This document shows, piece by piece, positions 1-7,321 of a stretch of DNA of 64,000 bases; the first letter of the stretch is position 1, and the number at the start of each line of letters is the position of its first letter. Source of the DNA: Pseudorhodobacter turbinis (lineage in GTDB: Bacteria > Pseudomonadota > Alphaproteobacteria > Rhodobacterales > Rhodobacteraceae); the NCBI RefSeq assembly GCF_005234135.1, contig NZ_CP039965.1, positions 868,001 through 932,000 on the forward strand. The letters are read 5' to 3'. The position numbers were made by a program, and so were the translations under genes. The notes under the pieces are model-generated. The model did no database searches and was not told the origin of the DNA. It saw only the letters and a program-made list of their open reading frames with translations.

Positions 1-314
1 CCGCCATAATGATAGGCCCCATAGAGAGAGGTCATTGCCAACCCCTGGAACGAGATCAGCGCCACAAGTGCGATGTCGCCTGTCGCGCGCAGAACGAAGG
101 GTAACGCCCAAAAGCTGCAGATCGATGCTGCTAGCACGAAGAGACCTACTTTCCCCTGCGGGGAGGCAATGAAAAGGTAGATGCACATCGGTTGCGCGAT
201 GAGCGGTCCGAAAAGATGTGTGAAAACGAAGGTGCGCGCCATCTCGCGCGCAGTCCTCCGCTGACGGATAGCTTCGGGTATGAACCAATCTATAATCTTG
301 GTATTCATTGTCAT
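1..314 (-). CDS. N-terminal part of a membrane sensor kinase (gene runs off the window)
   Basis: Reading the minus strand from an ATG at 314 gives an open frame to the window edge, about 104 residues starting MTMNTKIIDWFIPEAI. It contains at least two hydrophobic segments. It aligns by eye with the start of the kinase at 11900-13357: both share H(L/I)xGP near the first segment, then FW(A/I)xPF(V/L)LR, then (Y/F)H(Y/N)GG. I therefore read it as the membrane input domain of a paralogous histidine kinase; the catalytic part is not in the window. It lies 112 bp downstream of the alpha-oxoamine synthase on the same strand, so the two may be co-transcribed. Confidence 0.6.
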   Translation of the reverse strand, partial: MTMNTKIIDWFIPEAIRQRRTAREMARTFVFTHLFGPLIAQPMCIYLFIASPQGKVGLFVLAASICSFWALPFVLRATGDIALVALISFQGLAMTSLYGAYHYG

Positions 315-426
315 AAGCTCGGCCTTTGTTATTCCCATCGCACACGTCCGAAGCCGTAAGCAGCGGCTCGGCTTCTCCAGCAGTCACGATAGGCAAGGGC
401 GCGTTGATCGAACTTGCGGGGGTGGG

Positions 427-1767
427 CTAGATTGCCAAAGCTTGCGGTGGCTTAGTCTTCCGGTTTTCAAGCTGCGCAGTGGCGGAAATTGCAGCAGCCT
501 CCATGCAAGCGGCTGCTGTCTCGATCTCGTTGGCGGTATGTCCAGCCATCACCTGCAGGCGAAAGCGGGCCTTGCCTCTGGCGACCGCAGGAAATTCAAC
601 AAGGTTCGCCAGCAGACCGAGTTCAGGTAGCTTACGTGCGGTGAGGCGCGCCAATCCCTCATCTCCTGATGCCACTGCGACAATAGCTGAAGGATCTCCA
701 TAATAGCCAAGCCCACGGCGGGTGAGCTGTTCGCGCAAAGAAAGAACATTGTTCATCAACCGTTCGCGCAACACTGCCCCTTCTGGTGCCTCGATGATGT
801 CAAGTGCGCAGGTAACGGTCGCGACCTGCGATGGCGATAACGCGTTCGAGAAGGTGCATGAAGGGCTGTAGAAGCGCAGATACTCCTTCACCGCCGGGCT
901 GTTTGTTACGACAAAACCACCATTCGACGCAAAGGTCTTAGAGAAGCTCCCCATCACCAAGTCAACCTGTCCGAGCATTGACTGCATACCAATATGCCCA
1001 GTGCCGCTCGGACCAAGATTGCCAAGGTCATGCGCGACGTCGACCATCAAAGTTGCACCATACTCACGCGCGAGGCTTTGCAAGGCTGCAATGTCGGGAG
1101 TGTCGCTGTCCATTGAGAACAGGCTTTCCGTGGCAATCATGATGCCGGCATCAATATCTTTGGCTCGAATCTTGGCGAGTTTGGCCCGACAGTCGTCCAC
1201 GCTGTTGTGCCGAAACGGGACCACGTTGCGCGTCGCGGCGGCCGCTCCGGTTTGCAGGCAGGAATGGGCGAGGGCATCGATCAAAATATAATCTTGGGAG
1301 CGGACGAGCCCTTTAATAACACCAAATCCTGCGGCCCAGCCGGTTGGGAAGAGTACCGTATAGGACATGCCCAAAAAGCTGGCCAGCCGCCGCTCCAACT
1401 CGACCGAGGTCGAGGTATTGCCGACAAGCGCCGGCGAACCCGCCGAATGCACGCCCATCCGTTCGATGGCTTCGACTGCAGCTGCTTTGACCACCGGGTG
1501 CGATGAAAGGCTCAAATAATCTTGTGAAGAAAAGTTCGCGCCTTCGAACAGGTTGCCGCGGTCGTCGCGTACCGCGCAGCTCGCGTTGGGACCACTTTCG
1601 GTCGAGCGCGAGAAGGGCCACGTGCCACTTCGCCGACGAGTGTCCTGCCATTCAAAGAACCCCCCGCAACGATCGAGAAGGTCCCGCCCCTTAGGCTGAC
1701 GAAAGTCGCGCATGCTTCCAAGAAGTGCTGCGTTGGGGACGGGGTCAAAGAATATGTTGTCAGTCAT
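427..1767 (-). CDS. PLP-dependent alpha-oxoamine synthase, CqsA/LqsA- or serine palmitoyltransferase-like
   Basis: 446 residues. The fold-type I alpha-oxoamine synthase signature is clear: NFSSQDYLSLSSHP near residue 80, the DxAH cofactor motif as VDVAHDLG (243-246), and the Schiff-base lysine in SFSKTFASNGG (Lys277). Members condense an acyl thioester with an amino acid (KBL, AONS, SPT) or make alpha-aminoketones used as autoinducers (CqsA, LqsA). Stretches such as GWxAxxG, the AH at 167-168 and PFRHN resemble CqsA from memory, but the SAGSPAL stretch is more SPT-like, so the substrate is open. An N-terminal extension of about 75 residues precedes the catalytic core. The start is supported by GGAGGTGATC just upstream. 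The sensor-kinase gene downstream suggests a signal-synthesis role. Confidence 0.75.
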   Translation of the reverse strand: MTDNIFFDPVPNAALLGSMRDFRQPKGRDLLDRCGGFFEWQDTRRRSGTWPFSRSTESGPNASCAVRDDRGNLFEGANFSSQDYLSLSSHPVVKAAAVEAIERMGVHSAGSPALVGNTSTSVELERRLASFLGMSYTVLFPTGWAAGFGVIKGLVRSQDYILIDALAHSCLQTGAAAATRNVVPFRHNSVDDCRAKLAKIRAKDIDAGIMIATESLFSMDSDTPDIAALQSLAREYGATLMVDVAHDLGNLGPSGTGHIGMQSMLGQVDLVMGSFSKTFASNGGFVVTNSPAVKEYLRFYSPSCTFSNALSPSQVATVTCALDIIEAPEGAVLRERLMNNVLSLREQLTRRGLGYYGDPSAIVAVASGDEGLARLTARKLPELGLLANLVEFPAVARGKARFRLQVMAGHTANEIETAAACMEAAAISATAQLENRKTKPPQALAI

Positions 1768-1848
1768 GGCGGATCACCTCCAGCGAAGTTTATACATAGA
1801 ATCATTTCGCATCAAAAGGTTACCAAGAGGTAAAGAAAAAATGTCCAC

Positions 1849-2652
1849 TTAGAAGGTAAAGTTTATACCCACACGGGCGATCACAGCCTCATTCTTGAAT
1901 TTATAATCGATTTGTTCGCCGGGAAACGCGACCGAGTCTGTCCCTTTAATACGTTCGTCGGCAAGATCGACATAAAGAACTTCAGCTTTGAGGTTTAGGT
2001 GCTCTGTCATTCGCCGCTCCATCCCAAGGCCAGCCACGTACCCTACGCGGGTGCTTTTGTTGCTCCAGCCAGGGGAGGAGTAGCCTAGGTCAGGAAGGTC
2101 GAGAGAGAACGTATTTCGGACTCGTCCGGCTGCAAGGCCCGCCGTCGCGAAGTAAAGGTTGCGACCCACGGCATAGCCGCCACGGGCGCGAAGTGTTGCC
2201 AGTGTGCCAAATTCTGTACGGTAAGCGGTATTGGTATCAATGCCGTTAAATGGAGGCAAAGGATTTGGGTCGACCCGACTGAACTTCAGTTCCTGCGCGT
2301 GGTCAAGTCCAGAGATATCAATCTCGACCCCGCTTACGAACGCGCCATGCTGCCTGTTTATACCAAGCCCAATTCCTCCTGTAAGGGATTCTTTCGATCC
2401 GTCAATCGAATTCGGGAACAACCCGTTTTCTACGTCGAGCGTAAGGAGCGAACCAGAATACCCAGCCCGCTCAGCTTCACCAGTAGAGCGAAACGCTCCG
2501 AAGCTTAGCCCAACATAGGGCCCGCTCCAATCGTTCCAAACTTCCTGCGCGCTTGCTTCCGCAGAAATCGCAACACTTATAAGCGTCGCAAGACCCCACG
2601 CCTGAAGCCACCGAGTTACCACAAGGCTATCTTGTGCATTTTGTCCATCCAT
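1849..2652 (-). CDS. outer-membrane beta-barrel protein (Omp25/RopB-like)
   Basis: 267 residues. A hydrophobic leader ends in a signal-peptidase-like ASA/QE site near residue 36. The mature part has alternating beta strands (GPYVGLSFGAF, VGYVAGLGMERRM, LKAEVLYVDL) and ends with the aromatic NFTF typical of barrels inserted by the BAM complex. This fits the small porin/opacity type outer-membrane proteins common in alphaproteobacteria. It lies 81 bp upstream of the synthase on the same strand and could share its promoter. No ligand can be assigned. Confidence 0.75.
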   Translation of the reverse strand: MDGQNAQDSLVVTRWLQAWGLATLISVAISAEASAQEVWNDWSGPYVGLSFGAFRSTGEAERAGYSGSLLTLDVENGLFPNSIDGSKESLTGGIGLGINRQHGAFVSGVEIDISGLDHAQELKFSRVDPNPLPPFNGIDTNTAYRTEFGTLATLRARGGYAVGRNLYFATAGLAAGRVRNTFSLDLPDLGYSSPGWSNKSTRVGYVAGLGMERRMTEHLNLKAEVLYVDLADERIKGTDSVAFPGEQIDYKFKNEAVIARVGINFTF

Positions 2653-2793
2653 TTGGCTGTCTTCCTTCTTGGCTCACCACAAGTTCTACATACCAACAAA
2701 ATATCAACAAAATCTTTTCAACTTCACCGTATGGATGATAATCTTTGAGCAACAAAGATGTAACCACCGCCGTGCGGCGCAATAAATGCCAGC

Positions 2794-2914
2794 TGGACTT
2801 GTCGCGTTTTCGTGCCGCACCTAGTGCTCGTTTAAGCCACCTTACGCTCGAATGCGACGGGACTTTTCCAACCCAATGCTGAGTGACGGCGGCGCGGGCA
2901 GCGGATAAACTTAA
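2794..2914 (-). mobile_element. 3-prime end remnant of an IS3-family element
   Basis: On the minus strand it encodes RRRHSALGWKSPVAFERKVA and a stop, the C terminus of the IS3-type OrfB found (split) at 13776-17141. It is followed by the element end, read on the plus strand as TGGACTTGTCGCG, close to the ends of the IS3 element at 13738-17543. The rest of the element is deleted; an IS51-type element was inserted at its inner edge. Confidence 0.8.
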
Positions 2915-2964
2915 TGAACCGCCCCGGGTTTACCGGAGAGTAAAACTCTCCAAGGATAACCCTT

Positions 2965-3297
2965 ATGACACAACGCAAACATATCCCGTCTTATACGGCT
3001 GAGTTCCGCGCGCGCGGCGTTCGGCTTTTCAATGAACAACGCTCGGAATATCGCAGTGACAATGCTGCTTATCAGGCAATTGCACCCAAGCTGGGCTGTG
3101 CTCCTGATAGCCTGCGGGGATGGTGCCGTCAGTCTGAACGCGATGCTGGTGCCCGCAACGGTCCCACCTGTGAGGAGAAGGCCCGGATCAAAGAGCTTGA
3201 GCGTGAGGTTCGGGAACTGCGCCAAGCAAATGAGATTCTGAAGAAGGCTTCTGCGTATTTTGCTCAGGCGGAACTCGACCGCCCGTTCAGGAAATGA
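2965..3297 (+). CDS. IS3-family transposase OrfA
   Basis: 110 residues. The N-terminal helix-turn-helix (YTAEFRARGVRLFNEQ, APKLGCAPDSLRGW) binds the element ends. It is followed by a leucine-zipper-like segment (ELEREVRELRQANEILKKASAYF), the usual OrfA arrangement. The last codons overlap the OrfB start by 4 bp in the -1 frame, so a fused OrfAB made by frameshift is possible. Confidence 0.9.
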   Translation: MTQRKHIPSYTAEFRARGVRLFNEQRSEYRSDNAAYQAIAPKLGCAPDSLRGWCRQSERDAGARNGPTCEEKARIKELEREVRELRQANEILKKASAYFAQAELDRPFRK

Positions 3298-4199
3298 TTT
3301 CATTCATTGAAGATTACCGCACGGACTTTGGTGTCGGGTCGATCTGCAAGATTTTGCGGGTCGCACCATCGTCCTACTATGCAAATTCGGCGATCAGACG
3401 AGATCCCCGGCTCGCCTCAAACAGGGCGCGCCAAGACGTAACGGACAGCGTGGAAATCCGGCGCGTTCACGATGAAAGTCGTGGCCGCTATGGCGCCAGA
3501 AAGGTCTGGCACCAACTGCGCCGTGAGAGCAAGGACATCGCCCGATGCACTGTCGAACGCTTGATGAAAGTTATGGGATTACAGGGCGTTGTTCGCGGCA
3601 AGCCAGTCATCACGACGAACCCCGATGCCTCTCAGCCGTGTCCGGACGATAAAGTGAACCGCGAATTCAAAGCACAATCCCCAAACCAGCTCTGGGTCAG
3701 TGACTTCACTTATGTTTCCACATGGCAGGGCATGGTTTACGTCGCATTTGTTGTCGACGTCTTCTCTCGAAGGATCGTCGGCTGGCGGGTCTCAACATCG
3801 ATGACAACAGCCTTTGTGCTCGATGCCTTGAACCAGGCGATCTGTCAGCGCAGCCCTGAAAAAGGCGGCGGGTTGATACATCATTCCGACCGCGGATCTC
3901 AATATTTGTCCATTAAATACACTGAGCGATTGGCGGACGCTGGGATCGATCCATCTGTCGGAACCGTGGGAGATTCCTACGATAATGCCCTCGCTGAAAG
4001 CATCATTGGCCTGTTCAAAACTGAGGTTACAAAGTTGCTCGGCCCATGGAAATCAATGGGCCAGCTTGAATGGGAAACGCTGAAATGGGTCGATTGGTAC
4101 AACACCAAGCGCCTGCACAGTGCCATCGGATATGTCACGCCGCATGAAGCAGAGGAGATGTTCTATGCAACCTTGAACCCAAATGAAAAAGCAGCCTAA
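3294..4199 (+). CDS. IS3-family transposase OrfB (DDE integrase core)
   Basis: 301 residues. An rve-type DDE core is present: first Asp in WVSDFTYV, second in HHSDRGSQY, Glu in NALAESIIGLFKTE. The tail RLHSAIGYVTPHEAEE is standard for the family. It starts in an ATGA overlap with OrfA. There are no internal stops, so the element may still be active. Confidence 0.92.
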   Translation: MISFIEDYRTDFGVGSICKILRVAPSSYYANSAIRRDPRLASNRARQDVTDSVEIRRVHDESRGRYGARKVWHQLRRESKDIARCTVERLMKVMGLQGVVRGKPVITTNPDASQPCPDDKVNREFKAQSPNQLWVSDFTYVSTWQGMVYVAFVVDVFSRRIVGWRVSTSMTTAFVLDALNQAICQRSPEKGGGLIHHSDRGSQYLSIKYTERLADAGIDPSVGTVGDSYDNALAESIIGLFKTEVTKLLGPWKSMGQLEWETLKWVDWYNTKRLHSAIGYVTPHEAEEMFYATLNPNEKAA

Positions 4200-4240
4200 C
4201 ATTCGAAACAAACGCTCTCCGGCAAACAAGGGGCGGTTCA

Positions 4241-4330
4241 TAAACCGCTCTCATGGTTTGCCGTGCAAACCCCTTCCGGGCAATGCCATCTCGGCTTTTG
4301 GCTCGCGAAGAACTGCGTTGCTTCCTAGCC
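4241..4330 (-). mobile_element. IS3-type OrfA C-terminal remnant with a short palindromic repeat
   Basis: The minus strand encodes EATQFFASQKP, matching the OrfA end at 17205 (KKATVFFASQKP). It is the other side of the IS3 remnant at 2794-2914 before the IS51-type insertion. The OrfB body is missing. About 45 bp here (4243-4287) resemble, in inverted orientation, a segment at about 4497-4540 inside the IS5-type gene; both contain a CCGCTCTCA(C/T)GGTTTG-like block and CCGGGCAA. Confidence 0.6.
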
Positions 4331-4401
4331 TCCAGACCCATTAAATTGGTTGAGGACTGGCGGCGCGCGTGATTCAATTCCCACTGAGCATGGGGGGAAT
4401 T

Positions 4402-4616
4402 ATGAGTAATCTTTACTGGCTGAGCGAAGACCAAATTGCGCGGCTGCGGCCTTTCTTTCCGAAGAGCCATGGCAAGCCACGGGTGGATGATCCGTTGCCC
4501 GGCAACGGTTGGTTTTCAAACCGTGAGAGCGGGCGGGTTTTGAGCGGCATTATATTCATTAACCGCAATGGTTTACGTTGGAGCGACGCTCCGAAAGAGT
4601 AGGCCCGGCCAAGACC
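4402..4616 (+). pseudogene. IS5-family transposase, 5-prime fragment
   Basis: Starts MSNLYWLSEDQIARLRPFF with GGGGG upstream and runs through GIIFINRNGLRWSDAPKE, typical of IS5 (IS427-like) transposases. An unusual insert of about 14 codons (PLPGNGWFSNRESG) sits between KPRVDD and RVLSG, where the family normally continues directly. A 1-bp loss after DAPKE creates a TAG; compensating for it gives EYGPAKT. The IS1111 element at 4617 interrupts the gene; the continuation is at 6005. Confidence 0.8.
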
Positions 4617-4699
4617 CTTTTGTGGTTGCCGCCCATATTGCAAGAAGTTTTTGACCCTGTTGGGGTGTGATCGAGTGCGAACTTTTGTCAGGCCTCAAG

Positions 4700-4880
4700 A
4701 TGCGGCATTTCCAAAAGCCGCGGGCCGGGATGGTGATCAGCGGATCGGGTCCAAATCTCTACACCGAGCTTTCTTACTCTCAGGGTCTTACTGGTTTTCC
4801 CTATCCGGATCTGTTCGATCGTTTTGCCCATTCAGGTCGTCGTCTTCTTACACTCCCTTGGCACCGTCGCTAGCAGGTTG
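4700..4880 (-). ncRNA. candidate IS1111 guide RNA (bridge/seek RNA), copy 1
   Basis: Non-coding region downstream of the transposase. Blocks conserved with copy 2 are GGATCGGGTCCAAAT, CGAG and CTGGTTTTCC (4742-4800, read on the plus strand). The variable block CTCTACA at 4757-4763 equals the right flank at 6005-6011, and GGGTCTT at 4783-4789 is the reverse complement of the left flank AAGACCC (4611-4617). Transcription direction is inferred from the transposase. The RNA ends are not determinable from sequence. Confidence 0.65.
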
Positions 4881-4946
4881 ACATGAACATCATGCCGAGC
4901 CCACCAGCGCCGGATCCCTGTAATCTTCGTTCTTCGTTAGCATCGC

Positions 4947-5918
4947 CTATATTTGGCGGGCCATTTTGTTGGCCAGCGCGATCGCAAGCAGCATCATGGG
5001 TTTGCGCTCCAACATTCGTGACAACCAGCTGCCCTCCAAAATGGTTCGCTGCCCAAGCCAGCCTAATCGCGACATTGCGCCAATGATCAGGAGACGTCGG
5101 ATATCGGCTTGGCCAGCCTTGGTCATCCGCCCCAAACGTTCCTTGCCTCCAGAAGAATGTTGCTTGGGAACAAGACCCAACCAAGCCGCAAAGTCGCGTC
5201 CAGTTTTGAACTGTTCCATGTCTGGGCCGAAAGCTTCCACGGCAACGGCCGTCAGCGGTCCAACACCCGGCATGGTCTGAAGCCGGCGCGCCCTGTCTGA
5301 CTCGGCGGCCAGCGTCTTGAGTTTTGTGGTGCGCTCGATGACACGCGCCGTTTTTTCTGCAATCTGCGTCAGCAGATCCAAGCACTCCTCGCGGATAAGT
5401 GCATGCAAGTCGACGGTCTCATCTTCTACAAGGGCCGTTATGCGATTGAGGTGGTGCATTCCTACGGGAAACACATGTCCGTGCTCATATAGAAGCGCCC
5501 GCAATGCATTTACATCCGCGGTCCGCTGATGAACCAGTCGTTCACGGCCACGGAATAAGGCTGCGCGAGACTGCTGTTCGACCGTTTTGGGTTCAACAAA
5601 ACGCATCTCCGGCTGGCGGGCAGCGATGACGATCGCTTCAGCATCAGCAGCATCATTTTTCTGACGTTTAACGAACGGGCTAACGTACTGTGGCGCGATC
5701 AGTTTTACCTCATGGCCAACTGCTTCCATCTCGCGCGCCCAGTAATGCGCGCTGCCGCAAGCTTTAAAAATGACCAGGCAGGGCTCCTGCTGAGCCATGA
5801 ACACAGAAAACTGCGTTCGCGTCAGCCTTTTGCGGAACTGAACCTCCCCCGTTCGAGGGGGACCATGAACCTGAAAAACATTCTTTGCCAGATCGACCCC
5901 AATCATCATATCCTTCAT
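4947..5918 (-). CDS. IS1111-type DEDD transposase, probably inactive
   Basis: 323 residues from ATG at 5918 (MKDMMIGVDLAKNVFQVHG) after a GGACGGCGAG leader. The DEDD domain shows D in GVDLAK and the QKNDAADAEAI block, but the catalytic Glu of the usual MEAC motif is Lys (IFKACGSAHYW, Lys52); copy 2 has MEAC. The C-terminal Tnp_20 part with PGVGPLTA and GRDFAAWLG follows. A TAG at 4947-4949 replaces the Trp codon seen in copy 2 (ARTVWAL). Without it the frame would run to 4890 and end LVGSA. Two independent lesions suggest a dead enzyme that could only be complemented in trans. Confidence 0.8.
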   Translation of the reverse strand: MKDMMIGVDLAKNVFQVHGPPRTGEVQFRKRLTRTQFSVFMAQQEPCLVIFKACGSAHYWAREMEAVGHEVKLIAPQYVSPFVKRQKNDAADAEAIVIAARQPEMRFVEPKTVEQQSRAALFRGRERLVHQRTADVNALRALLYEHGHVFPVGMHHLNRITALVEDETVDLHALIREECLDLLTQIAEKTARVIERTTKLKTLAAESDRARRLQTMPGVGPLTAVAVEAFGPDMEQFKTGRDFAAWLGLVPKQHSSGGKERLGRMTKAGQADIRRLLIIGAMSRLGWLGQRTILEGSWLSRMLERKPMMLLAIALANKMARQI

Positions 5919-6004
5919 CTCGCCGTCCTCCTCTTCGCGTGGCGTTGAACAACACCACTTTGGCACATTACGATGCCGTCTTGGGAGGGCGGCACCCACT
6001 CCAT

Positions 6005-6091
6005 CTCTACAACCGTTGGAAGTGGTGGGGTGACATGGGCGTCTTCGCCCGAATGATGGACGGATTGGCCCCAATGGCCCTGACCGAAAAG
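6005..6091 (+). pseudogene. IS5-family transposase, internal fragment after the IS1111 insertion
   Basis: Continues the gene begun at 4402: LYNRWKWWGDMGVFARMMDGLAP. A frame change follows (NGPDRK in another frame) and the remaining two thirds of the transposase are deleted. The fragment abuts the permease gene, whose original upstream region has therefore been replaced. Confidence 0.75.
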
Positions 6092-6130
6092 CTCGATCTG
6101 AGCATGGCGCAGTGTCGATAAGGATCGCCG

Positions 6131-7321
6131 ATGTTGAATATCTTAATCTTGGGTGTCGCCGTTCTCGCCGGGGCGCTTATGTTGTGGCCACGTGTCGCGA
6201 ATGCCCCTGTCTGGCGCGCAACGATTACGCCCCTTGCCTCGATCATCGGAAGCGGGTTCCTTGTCCTCGGCCCGATCCTCGATGTCAGTTTCGGGGCCTT
6301 TGCGCCCGCGGTCATGCTGGGCCTTTGTGTGGTCGCATATTTATTCGGCAGTGCGATCCGCGCCAACATTGCCCGCATCGATCAACCGGCCGAACGCCAA
6401 AGCCTTGTCGTAAAAGCCGAGACCGTCGCCTCTGCGGTTCTCGCCTTCGCTTTCATCATCTCTGTCGCGTATTACCTGAACCTTTTTGGCGCATTCGGTG
6501 TCAGCCTTACCGCAGTAGACGATGGTTTTCATGCGCGCTTGCTGACCACTGCTGTTTTCCTGCTGATTTTGGTCGTTGGCTGGACCAAGGGGTTTTCGGC
6601 CTTGGAGCGCATGGAGCAAATCTCGGTTGGTATCAAACTGGCGATCATTGCGGGGTTGCTGTTCGGTCTTGCCGTTCATTTCGGCAAGACAGCCCGAGGG
6701 GGCGGGCTGGAGTTCGAACCCGCGAGCGTCAGCGGATGGGCCGCAGTTACGCTTATGGCCGGTTTGCTGGTGACCGTGCAGGGGTTTGAGACCTCTCGCT
6801 ATCTTGGCGCGACCTATAATGCACGGACGCGGATCCGCTCGATGCGGCTGGCACAATGGCTTTCTACCGCCATCTACTTGGTTTATATCGGCCTTTTGAC
6901 ATATGCTTTTGATACCAGCACATTGACGCTCGATGAAACTGCGATCATCGATCTGATGGAAGTCGTCTCTCCCATCCTGCCGATGCTGCTGGTTGCCGCG
7001 GCCCTAAGCGCACAATTCAGCGCCGCCGTGGCCGACACAAGCGGCTCGGGCGGTTTGATCGCCGAGATCTCAAAAGGAAAGGTTTCCCCAAAGCTTGCAT
7101 ATAGTATGCTGGTGGGGGTTGGTCTTTTGCTGACATGGACTGCGAATGTATTTGAAATCATCAGCTATGCGTCACGGGCCTTTGCGGCCTACTACGCCAT
7201 TCAAGCCGCCATTGCGGCGCTGTCCTCTCAGGCGCAGGGGCTGCGGGGCAAGACAGTATTGTTCGGCGCAATGGCGGTTTTAGGATGCGCCATCGCCATT
7301 TTCGGAGAACCTGTCGAATGA
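6131..7321 (+). CDS. multi-spanning membrane permease, amino-acid/amine type
   Basis: 396 residues, almost entirely hydrophobic, with roughly eleven predicted helices. Features such as SIIGSGFLVLGPILD near residue 37 and VTVQGFETSRYLGATY near residue 215 resemble APC-superfamily permeases. It heads a probable three-gene unit: it overlaps the next MFS gene by ATGA and lies upstream of trimethylamine monooxygenase. A role in uptake of methylated amines or related osmolytes is inference from context only. The start at 6131 lies just after the IS5 fragment. Confidence 0.65.
   Translation: MLNILILGVAVLAGALMLWPRVANAPVWRATITPLASIIGSGFLVLGPILDVSFGAFAPAVMLGLCVVAYLFGSAIRANIARIDQPAERQSLVVKAETVASAVLAFAFIISVAYYLNLFGAFGVSLTAVDDGFHARLLTTAVFLLILVVGWTKGFSALERMEQISVGIKLAIIAGLLFGLAVHFGKTARGGGLEFEPASVSGWAAVTLMAGLLVTVQGFETSRYLGATYNARTRIRSMRLAQWLSTAIYLVYIGLLTYAFDTSTLTLDETAIIDLMEVVSPILPMLLVAAALSAQFSAAVADTSGSGGLIAEISKGKVSPKLAYSMLVGVGLLLTWTANVFEIISYASRAFAAYYAIQAAIAALSSQAQGLRGKTVLFGAMAVLGCAIAIFGEPVE

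Larger units (their letters stand above)
2915..4240 (+). mobile_element. IS3-family (IS51-type) insertion sequence, apparently intact
   Basis: 26-bp imperfect inverted repeats (TGAACCGCCCC...CCGGAGAG) lie at 2915-2940 and 4215-4240 with three mismatches. A 3-bp target duplication TAA flanks the element (2912-2914 and 4241-4243). It holds two overlapping transposase frames. It landed in an already decayed IS3-type copy, whose pieces lie on both sides. Confidence 0.9.
4617..6004 (-). mobile_element. IS110-family, IS1111-type element (copy 1), inactivated
   Basis: Boundaries come from the interrupted IS5 gene (AAGACC/CTCTACAACC). Subterminal inverted repeats GTGGTTGCCGCCC (about 4622) and, on the other strand at the right end, GTGGGTGCCGCCC fit the IS1111 group. 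The transposase gene lies toward the right end and about 270 bp of non-coding DNA follow it, where IS1111 elements encode their guide RNA. No target duplication is expected or seen. Copy 2 is at 13853-16426. Confidence 0.85.
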
